Positions 10,645-21,894 of a DNA stretch of 64,000 nt are shown here, one piece after another. How positions within the stretch are numbered: position 1 is the first letter of the stretch; each line of letters begins with the position of its first letter. Below the pieces are notes generated by a model. The model was not told the DNA's origin and did not search any database. It saw only the letters and a program-made list of their open reading frames with translations. Where the stretch lies: the NCBI RefSeq assembly GCF_000471905.2, contig NW_006499973.1, positions 3,255,039 through 3,319,038 of the forward strand. The letters run 5' to 3'. The position numbers were made by a program, and so were the translations under genes. Source of the stretch: Amborella trichopoda. Lineage: Eukaryota > Streptophyta > Magnoliopsida > Amborellales > Amborellaceae.

Positions 10645-12170
10645 CTTACGACCCCTTAGTCGGATCGTTCTTGTTTGACTAGTTTCTTCTTTATCCACTT
10701 TCTATATCTTTTCACATTTTATTTATGGCTTGCGGGTTCTGTAACCTATTTATCCAGATTGGGGATTTTCTTATCCCCATATTCGAGAGTGTCCCTAGGG
10801 AACAAGTTCCTTCGACTTTGTTCCCGACCATCCTCTTAAGCAAAGACCCCTTGTCTAACTCCTAGGTCTTAACCTGGACCAGTGTGAGGTGGGACTTCAA
10901 GGTCCCTCACTCCCCATCTTCTTGTTCTGGTGGAAACTCCACCAAGACGTTATGCATTGGCAGCACTTTTGTTGCCCCACACAGCATGCACCCAGCAACT
11001 GGCAAGTCACTTGCCGGTTGTGTTCCTGAGGTACGCCGAAAGGCTGCCCAGTTCATTTCTGCAAAAGGAAATTTATATTCCATTGCTTCTGTGGGTCGCC
11101 ATAGGGCTACCCCCCACATTTCTGCACCATTGATCTCTATCCCTAGAGGCTCAACACACCGAGGCGGAAACACCACGGTCTCCACCATCACACACACCAC
11201 AAAGCTCGTGGGTCACCCACTCGAGCCACACCTCAGGGCTACCTTGAGACTGTGTCCAAGATCTAACCTTCCAAGGCCAGATCCTGCACATGCTACTCAT
11301 GTGCATCTCACTGCTCGGGGCAACAACGTTATTACGTTAACCCGAGTACATATGAGAAAGCCTCCTCGTCCTCCTACAGTGCACACACAAGGACACCCTA
11401 TAAGCGGCAGGCCTATACCTGTTCTCTTACAAACATTTGCTCGTACTTCTTGGCCTCTTATGGCCAGATCACTTGCATGAGCCCGAGCAGACCCCCAGGT
11501 CCCCCATAATCCTTCCTCAAGGGGTGCACACGTGTCTCCATCTCAGACGTTTCTTCGCCCTCGACTCAAGCCTCCTTCTCCTTCTTCATCGAGCAAGAAC
11601 CTTTGGCCTTAGTACTCGAAGGTTTTCCCCAAGAGTACCATCCTGAACCAGCCCCGTCATTTTGGTCGTGTCTCTGGAGCCCACAAGAGAGCTCAGGGCA
11701 CTAACCCAATGGAAGATCAAGTCCTTCATCCTCCCCGGCCCAAGATGACTCCAATTCCTGGTCCTCATCCATTGCCGTACTTGATGGAGACAACTCTCTC
11801 TTGTGCAAGAGGAGCTGACTAGCCCCGTCCTAGATCGCAATTTTGGTGCGAGCTCCATCAAAACCTCAAGGCTAAACGCTATAGAGGTCTACAAATTTTG
11901 ATTAGGGAGGTGACCAAGGCAGTCAAAACAACCAATTATAACGACCCTCTTCACCTGAATCCCTTCTGCCCTCTTCATAAATTGAAGTCTGAAGAAGAGC
12001 TCCATGAGCCCTGTGCTGTGGTGATTGTTGCAAAAGAAGACACAACCACTCAGCAGCCACGGTCCCAAGACCGTCGAGAACCGACCCAAACGTGATTAGC
12101 ATACAAGAGTCGAGTTCAGTCAGGGCATGCTGGCCCGCTGCTGACTGAACTGCATATGACCCGTCAAGCT
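10645..12170 (+). mobile_element. Family T leader with ORF1-like stretch
   Basis: Untranslated-type leader and a stretch open from 10884 to 11480 (198 codons). It is rich in Pro, Thr, His and Arg and has no domain I know. It matches the leader of the copy at 43.8-45.2 kb (for example 'gattttcttatcccc', 'cacacagcatgcaccc', 'aaggtccctcactccccatctt'). Ogre-type elements are known to carry an extra ORF before gag, so this may be its remnant, but the openness could also be chance in GC-richer sequence. Confidence 0.45.
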
Positions 12171-12179
12171 TGCAAGCCC

Positions 12180-13610
12180 TCAGTTACCACTAACGTTGAC
12201 CCCCTTAGAGAAACGATCAGCGTAATGGTTGTAGGCGAGCCCGGTGATACACAAGAAGAGCACATAAACAAGTTTGAGGATATGGTGCGCGCGATGATGG
12301 AAAAGGTTGATCTTATCAGCACCACACGTTAGTCGGCTAACCATGAGGTCAATTCTCATCATTCTGATGGTGCACCTCCACGACAGCCCCCTCCTTCTAG
12401 CTTACAGGATAATTCTGTCCCTCATTCAGTCTCTCAGTCAGATATTAACACTATGGTCACCCATAGTCTAAAGAACAGACAAATCCCAGGGATACAGGGT
12501 GCAACCCCTTGTTAAAGGCCATAACCCTCGTATATTGATCGGGTCCCGTTTCCCTCAGATTATAAGAAGGGGAAGTTTCCTTTATCCAATGGAACCACCT
12601 CCCCAATATCAGCCACTTCTAGGAAGCATGTTGGGAAACAACGGCTGACGGGAGACTTCTTCTCGAATAGTTCATTGAGACCCTCGATGGCCCAGCATTC
12701 CAATGGTATGCCCGACTTTGTCCAAACTCGATAATACATAGGAGGAGATGGAGAAACTATTTTATCAATGCTTCTACGAGGTCGAGAGAGAGGTTCAAAC
12801 CATAGAACTTCTCACCCTGACTCAAGACCCCGATGGCCTGTGGATTAGTTCATATCAAGATGGAGAAACTTGGCTTCTCGCCATCCTAATCCTATGCTTA
12901 AAAAGGAAGCAGTCCAAACTTGTGCGGAACATGCCACCCAAACTCGCTCTACATGTTGAGGCCTCTAATCTAACCTCCATGTCAGAGCTGATCTCTAAAT
13001 CAGTTCGTATAGAAAGTTTATCACGCCACCATGGTGCGACATGACAACCATCTACAAGTTCAACAAACAACCGGGGCAATGGTAACGCTCAAAATAACAA
13101 AAGGGGTAACCAACAGAAAGGGGTAATTAGTGCAGCTGTCATGGTCACTGATTCAAAGAAGGCTCCCTCCCAAACTTTAGACCTCTCTAAAGGGGTAAGC
13201 ATGGCAAAGGTAACACCCTAGGTTTGCAAGCAACAACAGTCGTACAATCAGGTGCCTCCACCAGCCAACCTTGATCGGGGTGATTATTTCACCAGGCATA
13301 GGAAAAAGGTGTACCCCTTCGAGAAAGAATGGGTCCCTGTGCTGTTCCGGTTATTATTAGAATAAAATATGATCCAGCTTCCAGAAACCAAGTTCCCTAA
13401 GCAACCTAGCGTTGACACCCAGGTGAACTATTGTGTATACCATCAGAGGATCAATCACCCTACAGATGACTACCACACGTTGAAGGATATTATGGAGGCC
13501 TTGATTCTGAAGGGTTAGATAAAGCTTGAAGACTTCAAGAAGGCCTTTGGGGCAGCCGAGGCCTCCCATGCCGTAACCATCCAAGAGGGAGATGAAATGC
13601 TTGGTTTCCT
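12180..13610 (+). pseudogene. Family T gag remains
   Basis: Capsid-type gag of a Ty3/gypsy element. Recognisable pieces are the 'YIDRVPFPSDYKKGKF' type N-terminal phrase near 12530, the retrotransposon-gag core near 12750-13030 (FYQCFYEVEREVQTIELLTL, then ALHVEASN), and a knuckle-like module near 13430-13560 (YHQR, HPTDDYHTLKD). The closest relative in the window is 45.2-46.7 kb. It is broken in several places and inactive. Confidence 0.7.
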
Positions 13611-15230
13611 TTACATCTTCTTCATTATAATGCTTCAAGAAGGCATAATCACACCGAAGCAGGCAAGACAACCCCGTCGTCTTGCTAAGGGGACTGAAGA
13701 TCGGTTGTGCCATACCATCTGATAAGAGGCCGTTACTTGTTAAAATGCACGACTTTCCTCGATATATTCACAAAGAAAATACGGGAGTGTCAAGAATTTT
13801 ACAATCTCCCTGTAAGTGATCCCCAAATCACTTCTCCATCGGGGCAAGAAGATCTCACGAAGCAGGACCTTCCTATCAATGACTCTCTGTGGAACCCTCG
13901 ACTTCCCAGGCATGGATAGTCTACCATGGCCGAAGCAGACTCAAGTCCTTATGGCAAGAAATGGTTCACTAAGCTAGAGCTATTCGCAAGCCTAGCGAGA
14001 CGAATCACATATCACCTCACACAACCAGAAAGAGATGGGCATCAAGGGCTACTCGCCGTAGAAACAAGACCGCTCAACCCACAGTCGAGTAGGAGTTTCT
14101 CAAGCCCCTTCCTCCATTGCCAACTTTGCTAGACTTCATCCCTGGCACGATCCTTCTTCCTTCTTCATCCTGTCAAGAAGACGTTCCCATGCCATCTCCC
14201 ACGCAACAAACGTCCAATGAGGGTGACGACGTTACAATCACTTCCCAACAGTCTAAGCAAGGAAAAGACCTAAAAGACCCCCTGCACCCGTTGTGATGAT
14301 GTAAGAAGCTGCCCAGAGTGGTCTGATGAGGGGAATGGCCTTAAAAGTCCCCCACCTTCTAACCCTACTCCTTCTTCTCTGGCTTCTCATTCTTCCTCGT
14401 CTATGGCTCTTGCAGGTACAACCTTGATATGTCCTGACTTCAAGGCTCTCGAAAGAGAGCTTGAGGGATCGAACATATCTAAGACGTAACGGAAGCGATT
14501 GAGAAAGACCCTGACACAGGCAGCAGGATTCCTAACAGTTGCTGATGCCCTGGAAGCTAAAGCCAAGGTAGAGCCACCTTCTTCAAAGAAGCACAAGAAG
14601 TCGAAGCCAAAGAAATCCTAGTGGCCACCTGCACCTGACTTTGAGTAGAGACTGAGAGTGTCAAGGGGGCAAAGCTTCTATTCTTAGGGAGCTTGCCACT
14701 GCAGACTTCAGGAGTGGGCAGATAAATCTCAGATAAGGGAGGACGCTGTAGCCTCCACCGCAGAAGTCAGGCACCTTGATGTTCCCCAGTCTGCCACTGC
14801 CCCCTAATCCAAAGACTAGTCTGCCTATCCTACAGCTCCCTAAGCTCCTTCCTAATCCCAATACCTTAAACAAAATACTTATTCTCCAATTCCCTGAGAC
14901 CCCTTTTATCCTATGCTCTCAACCTCTTCCAAAACCTCAAACCTCTGTCACTCAAACCATGCCCGCTATGTAATCAAGTCAGCCAGTCGGACCCAAACCT
15001 ACTCTTCAACCCAACATACCACCCAAATCAGTGGCAGGACCAGGAGCGTAAAGCCTTGATCAAGAAAAGGTGAAATATGATGTGATAGGGCGCCTAAAGA
15101 AACTTCCAGCTCTTCTCAGTAACTACGATGCCCTCATGTTCTCGGAGGATTATCGAACGACTTTCTTCAAGATCTCACTAACCCAGAAGTGTGCAAAACC
15201 GAAGTAGAACCTATTGAGGTAGACCCGGAA
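13611..15230 (+). mobile_element. Family T gag-pol linker, unrecognised
   Basis: This runs on from gag towards the protease. A second knuckle-like stretch can be seen near 13700-13790 (LLKCTTFLDIF). The rest is Ser/Pro/Lys-rich, similar in kind to 46.7-48.0 kb of the larger copy, and I recognise no named domain. The small open frames on either strand here are not separate genes. Confidence 0.4.
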
Positions 15231-15239
15231 ATTCTACAA

Positions 15240-15731
15240 GGATGTATGTCAATCACCTTTTCAGAGGACAATCTACAACTAGGGGAAAAGTTTCATAATC
15301 GCCCTCTCTTCGTTCCTGGCAAATTACATGCATGACCCATCAACCGATTTATGTTAGATGGAGGGTCGGCAGTCAACCTTATTCCAAGGATCATTCTCAC
15401 TCGATTGGGGTTGGGGTCCGAAGATCTCACCCGGACCCACGTCATAGTTAAAGGGTTCAACCAATCAGGAGAGAAGCCAGCTGGCATGGTACGCCTTCGT
15501 TTTAAGATCGGTGAGTTGAATGATTACGCCCAGTTTCTTGTAATCGACACTAACACTTCTTACTCCTTGGTCGGCCATGGATCCATGACTAGGGAGTGGT
15601 TCCATCAACATTGCATCAATGTTTCAAGTATAGCCGAGACGGGAGATAGCATTAGGTCTATGTTGATAAGAGATCATTCCCTGTGGCCGAAATTCACTAT
15701 GTTGATGCTAAATATTACTTCATGGATCTGA
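15240..15731 (+). pseudogene. Family T aspartic protease remains
   Basis: Retropepsin-type protease of Ty3/gypsy pol. The active-site phrase LDGGSAVNLIP starts near 15354. It is preceded by the usual Tat-type lead-in (SITFSEDNLQLG, HNRPLFV) and followed by the expected 'VKGFNQSGEKPAGMVRL' and 'FLVIDTNTSYSLVGHGSM' strands. This part reads well over about 120 codons. It belongs to the same plus-strand copy as the gag upstream. The element is broken elsewhere. Confidence 0.75.
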
Positions 15732-15799
15732 CGTCGCCTCAGAAGCCGAATGATGGAGGTCACAAGTCTACAATCAAGATAGCGTCTTCGTCTCATGAA

Positions 15800-16540
15800 G
15801 ATGTTGAGGATGTTGGGAGAACACTAGTAAAAATGTCATAGAGAAAGAAAGGCAAGGCAGAACCCTACCCCTGACCACCCTTTATTTTAACATCCCAACC
15901 ATCATCCCTCAAGAAACTCCTTCTTTGTTTGAAAAGGAGTTTTCACCCTCTGCTCCCAGTTCTGAGCCACCTTGGCCGGAAGATGATCCAAAGGTCATTC
16001 CTGACATCGAGCAAGGCATGGGCGTAGAATTCCCGACTTCAAGGATCACCTATACGTTGGACCAACAAAAAGTCTTACATATCCCCATTGCGCTCTTGAA
16101 AGTCAAAGCGGAACGACAACCGCCGCGAAAAGTTTTTCAAAATCTAGTTGCTATAAGTATAACAAACGCTCCTCAGATCGGTGACCAGCTAAAGGTTTTA
16201 CTTTTAGCTGACCTCTCAAGAGGAGAGCAGTTCGATGAAGAGCAACTTGCAGTTCGATGAAGAGCAACTTTCTTCCCCTCAAGGGTAGAATCCCTTAGAA
16301 AACTTAAGATCGAAAGTTCGTAGTCTTCAGAGTTAGTTGGAGGTCATGCGTGTTGCTTTAAAATATCTCAAGGAGTTCGTGCCTGAGACTAAAAGCTATG
16401 ATGAGCTTGAGGTAAATGCGCCACTAATGGAGGCTGAGGCCTCTCTTGACTGGACTATATATAGCGATCAGGCTCGCCAAATCATGAGAAAAATGAACTA
16501 TGAGCCCTTGGCCAATTAGACATTCAGGGGATAAAAAGCA
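15800..16540 (+). mobile_element. Family T pol remains after protease, unassigned
   Basis: Two longer open stretches (15925-16260 and 16337-16519) fall in the usual position between protease and reverse transcriptase, but I see no RT motif. The second (LKYLKEFVPETKSYDELEV, then WTIYSDQARQIM) is an acidic helical-looking segment I cannot place. A 23-bp direct duplication (cagttcgatgaagagcaact) lies near 16228-16270. Confidence 0.4.
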
Positions 16541-16699
16541 ATGACTCCCCATTTTGTAACTATCTGTGCCACAGCAGCCCACCATGAGACTAAACAAGAC
16601 CTATGGTATTAGCCTCTTGAGATAATGAAAGTGTCGAGAGGCATTCAAAAATCACATGAGGTGCAGCAAAAGTAAGAAGAGAATAAAATCATGCACAAA

Positions 16700-17047
16700 G
16701 TCAATCAAAAGAGAGAAGCGCTTTATTCATTCGCCAAAACTTTTACAAGTACTGAAAAAAGAGAATGACATGTTCAGAAATGATCAATCATCTTATTGAT
16801 CTCTACGCTGCGCGCCACAGAAGAAGTCTCTGCACCCTGTACATGCTCCTTCAGTTCCGCCACCGTTTGAACCGCGCTGACAAATAGCTGGAGGGCTTCG
16901 TAATTGCTCTAAGACCGCCCGGGCATGTCCCCGAACCCCCCAAGCAGTATAAGAGCGGTTCACGCTCCAGTCACAAAAATCTCTCTCACAGTTCGGCCTC
17001 CTATCCTCAAATAGGAGGGCCAATGCTTCTTTCGCATGCCGGACCAC
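16700..17047 (-). pseudogene. Antisense ORF-like stretch with poly(A)-type signal
   Basis: On the minus strand an open frame runs 17047-16793 (84 codons, Arg/Cys/Ala-rich, no known domain). It is followed by gaatgaataaagcgc, an AATAAA-type signal, near 16725. A second such stretch is at 20600-21000. Plant Tat-lineage elements are known to carry extra, often antisense, ORFs near their 3' end, so these may be remnants of one. The two stretches are too diverged for me to prove homology. Chance is a real alternative. Confidence 0.35.
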
Positions 17048-17115
17048 TGCTGTTGTTGGCGAGAGGGTTTCGTCATCCCCATGCGGAAAGAGACCAAGAC
17101 CCCACCGACATCAGC

Positions 17116-17133
17116 TGGTGACTCTACTTGGGA
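17116..17133 (+). other. Second primer-binding-site-like sequence
   Basis: TGGTGACTCTACTTGGGA resembles the tRNA-Arg primer site at 43759. It is followed by a family T leader (gattttcttatccctc near 17209, then 'caggttggggagttc'). I see no LTR end immediately before it, so a second family T internal region starts here. Confidence 0.5.
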
Positions 17134-18700
17134 CACTTCACCCTATCATTGGCTCGAGCTGTCTCCAGGTACCAGTCTCTCTTACTCCTCTTTTTGCTTT
17201 AAGTATGGGATTTTCTTATCCCTCTTTACCTCAGGTTGGGGAGTTCTACATCCTCATACCCATGACTACTCATGGAGAGGCTCGACCGCTTGGTCCTCCC
17301 TCCCGTTTGTGGCCTCTATGTGACCATGCTGGTCGAGGAAGATCGGGGCACGGGCCCTCAGGCCCCTCGCCCTGCCTCTTCTGACATTAAGGGGGAACCC
17401 CTTAATGCTCGTTGCACGGGCGACTGTACTATCACCCCCTCACTAAAGAACTCTGTTGCTAGCAGAAACTCCGTCAGCAACAGATCCCACATTGGCCCCC
17501 GTGCTGCCACTCTCCCTCACTCGGTTGGTCCCAGCAAGACCGTTGTTGCCGCAGGTCGCCAAAAGGCAATCCCGCCTGCTTCACAAAGGGGCATCACTAA
17601 CACTGGCACCACCGCGCTCATACCAACCCATGGCAATCACCATGCCAGCCTACATAGTTACTCCACCATGCATAACCTTGTCTATAAACTCCCTGGTGGC
17701 CGGATCGCCATAATAATGAATTGGCGCAGGCAGCATCCTAAAACAGTTTCGGGTTGTTTTCGACCAGGGCGTAGTGCTAGTGGCTACATGTCAGCCCCAC
17801 GGCTTGGGGCATTTTGAAGGCTGGCCCCTGACCGACACACGACTTTCGAGACAATAGGAAGTCCCTCAAGTAAGTGCACATGCATTCTGGGGGCCCAACG
17901 GCCTCGCCAGCTTAATGGGCGGACGTCACATGCATTCCATCTCTCACCGCACAAGAGTTTGGTAGTATGGCCACCCCAAATGCCACTGTGGATGGTGCAC
18001 ACACATGCAGGTCCAAGGAAGTCCTCAGCTGCGGGAAAGACCGAATGCCCATCACTCCTGTACCACCCACCGCATGGTACTCAAAGAAGTTCCCTCTGAG
18101 CACTATCCTCTCCACATTGCGCTTTGTGCGTCCACGAGCCACCCCTCGAAGCAAGATCCAAATGGGGAAAAATTTTCCCGTGACTGCTTGGCTGCACCAT
18201 TCTCTCCGCGAGTGGCTTTCCAACGCCATTGCCACCCACAAAGCCCCTCTTCCATCGGTGTCTCACTCTACCTCAGCTTGTCGACTCTGGTCATGCATCG
18301 ATAGAGCGGGCCTTCTGAGAGGAGGACTGGACCCGATTTTGATTCTGGGGAAAGATCTACCGAGGTCAATGGCTCAAGCAAGCTAGGGAAGCAAAAGTTC
18401 CTCTCCTCCCTCGAAAAGCGATTGTCTTTCGCTGCGAAGGGCCTTGCCAGTTAGAACAAGTTCAACCTCCTGCAAAATACGAAGGACTCCGATGATGGCA
18501 GTGTTGCTCACTCTAACGTTGTCGAGGCACAAGAGGATGACCCCACTTCACCAGACCCTCAGCCCCAAAGCTATCAAGAGTCGGCAGAGGAAGATGGGCC
18601 CCAAGGCCTTCAAGTGCCAAGCCCGACAGCAAGCAGCCTGTTGGGTTGCCCCGAGCCTGTACTTACTTGGGCCCTTAAGCAAGCTCGAGCCTAGGCGGGG
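17134..18700 (+). mobile_element. Family T leader, second copy
   Basis: Leader and ORF1-like region of a second plus-strand family T copy. Open stretches at 17272-17817 and 17967-18386 are Pro/Ser/Arg/His-rich, like those in 10884-11480 and 44322-44936, and have no domain I can name. Their similarity to the other leaders is patchy. I treat them as remains of element leader sequence, not as host genes. Confidence 0.4.
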
Positions 18701-18712
18701 CAAGGCCAACCT

Positions 18713-20330
18713 TTGCCCTCTGGGGTCCCCGCTCGAAGTACGAAGAGGACCAGAGTCACCCCTCCCTCCGAATTGCCTGACACAGACCGACCTGTCGTGG
18801 TCATGGTGGTGGGACAGGATGGAGAAGAGCCTGAAAGCTCGATGGCCCGCTTCGAGAACCTCATGAACTGCATTTTAGATAGGCTGAAAGGGCTCAAGGA
18901 GGCATTGCCAACCATCTACTCCCCCTCCAGCTTAAGTGCCGAGGTCTCTGAATCCTCCTCCCTCTCTTGAAGTCCAACTACATACAACTCCTCAAGCGGT
19001 GCCATCGATGTTTACGTAGGAGGACATCCAGCAGATGATTAATAGAAGCATCCGAAAGCTGGAACTGTTAATAACACAGGACAACGTCTCATATCAAAAG
19101 CCTTATCCACCCTTTGTAGATTAGGTCCCCTTCCTTGTCGGGTATCAAAAAGGGAAGGTTGCCAATTTTTGATGGCACAGACTCGCCACAGCAGAACATA
19201 GCCCACTTCGTGTTGACCTGCCAGGGGTCAGCCTCAGACTCTAGATTGCTGCTTCGATAGTTCATGGAGACCCTAGTCGGGCCTGCTTTCAAATGGTACG
19301 CTTGCCTAACACCCAACTCGGTCCACTCCTGGTTGGAGATGGAATAACTCTTCTACAAACACTTCTATGAAGCAGAGCTGGACGTGTAGGCCATAGAGCT
19401 CCTCACCATGGCCCAAAACCCCGACGAATCGGTGGGCCAATATATCCAGTGGTGGAGAGACCTCGCGATGTGCTAAATTAACCCCATGAGAGAGATTGAA
19501 GCCGTCTAGACATGCATTAGAAACATGAAGAGAGAAATGTCCCTGCATGTTGAGGCTTCCATCCCCACCACATTCTCCGAAATGATCACTAAGGCGGCCA
19601 AGATTGAGAGCTTGCTGAAGCATCATGGCAGAGAATCGGCCCAAACCTCAGCAAGAGGCCAATTTGGGGGCAGCATGATTAATCCCCGCATCGGTCAATC
19701 AAAGAAAAGCATGATTAATCCCCGCATCAGTCAATCAAAGAAAAGCATGATTAATCCCTGCATCGGTCAATCAAAGAATCTGCGATGGTGACGACTGCTT
19801 CCAAGCCCAAACCAATGTAGCCCCTTTATGAATGTTGTACACCTCTAGGGGCTTGCAGCCGTGGATTCAGGGGTCGACGCAACAACAGTCAACCCAAAAG
19901 CAGGATTACAACAAGGTACCTTCGCCGTCCAGCTACCAACGAACTAAAGAGTCCAGGCAGACCCTCAGTCAACAATACAACTTCAACAGGGCATGGGTGC
20001 GAACCCTTCTCACCATGTTGATTGAGCAAGACATGGTGCCCACCCACCTAGCAAATGGCTGGACCATGTAGAATGGATCGATCATCCCAACTACTGCGTG
20101 TTCCACCAAATGCTAGGGCACTCCGTCAAGGATTGTATCCATCTCAAGGATTATATCAAAGCCCTGATCCAAAAGGGGCAAATCAAGTTAGAGGACCTCA
20201 TGAAGGCTTTCGAGACACCCGAAGCCTGTCATGTGGTCACAATCCACGAAGAGCTAAATGATGAAGTTTCAGAGGTCGAGCCACAACCTTGCTTTCTCCT
20301 CGCACTTTTCGATGCGATGGTGTAGCACGA
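18713..20330 (+). pseudogene. Family T gag remains, second copy
   Basis: Gag of a second copy. The recognisable pieces are PDTDRPVVVMVVGQDGEE near 18775 (compare VSVMVINESDD in the copy at 45.3 kb), the capsid core region 19100-19630 (LHVEASIPTTFSEMITKAAK), and the knuckle-like module near 20095-20170 (VFHQMLGHSVKDCIHLKDYI) with the following QIKLEDLMKAFETPEACHV. It is diverged from both other gag copies and broken repeatedly. I recognise no pol domain after it. Confidence 0.65.
19672..19779 (+). repeat. 36-bp tandem repeat inside gag (3 units)
   Basis: Three near-identical units start at 19672, 19708 and 19744. The period of 36 is a multiple of three, so in the open frame it encodes three SMINPRIGQSKK-type units of 12 residues, between the capsid core and the knuckle module. 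It is not present in the other two gag copies, so it arose in this lineage. The few differences between units suggest it is younger than the element's general decay. Confidence 0.85.
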
Positions 20331-20579
20331 GATGATCGTGACCCGTGCACCCAAGACACAGAGATGAATGGTCAACGAAGGCTAGGGCTCCTGGTGCCCT
20401 TACCACCAGCAGAGTGGTCACAACTTGTTCCACTGCTATGGGTTCTTGGATATCCTTCAAGGATACATCTTCCCAGTAAGCGTACGAATCCTTGCTATTA
20501 CGATTCCTTTCCCAGAGAAGGTTATAGAGAAATTCAAAACAAAAGGCGCAAGAAGAAGTAACCTCAGACACATTACATG

Positions 20580-21000
20580 CAAGGAATAAGAAAAAAAAGC
20601 TTGCTATCTTATTCATATCCGAAGGAGGTTACAAAACCTAATGGGCTGCCGACCCTACAAAAAAAAAGGGAAGCAAGGGTGAGAGGACATTAAAATGGTC
20701 AAGCACGTCATGCATCCTCTCCCTCAAAGCTAGCATGTCGTCCAGCACCGCCTGCTTATGCGCCTTGAAAGGCGAGACGCTCTTTGTAATCCTTTCTGAT
20801 GTCCCGAGGCGTTTTCTCACTTTTGACATCAGATGTCTCAATCACCACGACTTCTAGGTCATAGCCTCCCTATTCTGTCGACGGTGAACCCTTAGGTCAG
20901 CCACGCAGGCCTGTAGGGATGAAATCCCATCTCTTATCGCCGCCATTTGACGAGACTAACCTCCTCCTAGAGGGAGAGAGCATTGATGGCTGAAAGATGC
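20580..21000 (-). pseudogene. Antisense ORF-like stretch, second copy
   Basis: On the minus strand an open frame runs 20841-20638 (67 codons: KAHKQAVLDDMLALRERMHD, likely helical). Further helical-looking coding potential (EEWEHLSAIN) lies upstream to about 21000. An AATAAG-type tail signal (tatgaataagatagc) lies near 20610. It resembles in position and style the stretch at 16700-17047, and may be remains of the antisense extra ORF known in Tat-type elements. Function unknown. Confidence 0.35.
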
Positions 21001-21029
21001 TCCCACTCCTCCTCGCATGATCGCAGGAG

Positions 21030-21130
21030 ATAGATAATGTTAATTGATGTTATTATTTAGAGAGAGATAAATAATATTAATTTCATAGTTCTTTACAATA
21101 AAATACTTTTTATAGTAATTTCATAGTGTC
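21030..21130. other. AT-rich junction between plus and minus family T pieces
   Basis: About 100 bases of AT-rich sequence with two direct repeats of taatttcatag. It separates the plus-strand remains (to ~21000) from the minus-strand leader (from ~21131). It could be a recombination or end-joining scar. No gene. Confidence 0.4.
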
Positions 21131-21872
21131 GACTATGTTAGAAGAGAAGAGGAAGGGCTGAGGCAGGTCTCTCACAAGGTGAAGCTGTGTGTGCCGGGAG
21201 GGAAGACAGAGCGGTCGAGCCTTCTGTCCTCAAGGTGGCATAGAGCTAGCGCTGCCCCGAGCTATGGAAATTGAATGCATGGTACATGTAGGGTTCAGCC
21301 CGAGAAGGCCTAGCCCTGGATGCGAGCTCAAGGTAACATGAAGGTTGCCCCGAGGTGTGCTCGAGTGGATAGACCATGAGCCTTTGAGTGTGTGCGAGGG
21401 GTGAAGACCTTAAGACCTTCGCCTCTGTGTATCGACCCTCCAGGTATGGAGGCTCGAAGTGGTAAAGGAGCATGGGGAAGTTTGCTTGCCTTTTGCAGGG
21501 ATGGACAGGGCAGCAATATGACTGCCAGGAGATTTTCCAATAGCATGGTGTGCAGAAGAAGAAGTGTGACCCATGCAAGGGGCCTTGGTGGAGAGTCCAT
21601 CAGGGCGAGAAAGCGGGGAGGTAGGGACCTTTAAGTCCACTCTTGCATTGAGCTAGGTGAGAACCTAGGAGCTGGACCATGAGTCCTGACTCAAAAGGAG
21701 AGTAGGGAGGGAGGCTTGAGCAGCTCGCTTCCCTGGGACAGCAACAAGTACAGGGATAAGGAAGTCCTCGACCTAGATGAACAGGTTGAACAATCCAGGT
21801 ACCATAGAAATAGGTCCAGAAAGTAAAGACGGAAATTGTTCAAACAAGAGCAAACTGACTAAGGGCTAGTAA
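21131..21872 (-). mobile_element. Family T leader, minus strand
   Basis: On the minus strand this matches the leader at 43.98-44.55 kb (for example 'ggacttaaaggtccctacctcccc', 'ggtcgaccgctctgtc'). The ORF-like stretches on both strands here are part of that leader. It follows the primer site at 21873-21890 and the LTR at 21895-24618. Confidence 0.65.
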
Positions 21873-21890
21873 GACCCCAGTGGAGTCGTA
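21873..21890 (-). other. Primer-binding site, tRNA-Arg type (minus strand)
   Basis: The minus strand reads TACGACTCCACTGGGGTC just inside the LTR end. It matches the tRNA-Arg-type site at 43759 except at its first bases. Confidence 0.65.
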
Positions 21891-21894
21891 AAGC

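Noticed and set aside
10884-11480. 198-codon open frame as a possible host gene
   Set aside because: It lies in the family T leader and matches the leaders of other copies. No conserved domain or host-like structure.
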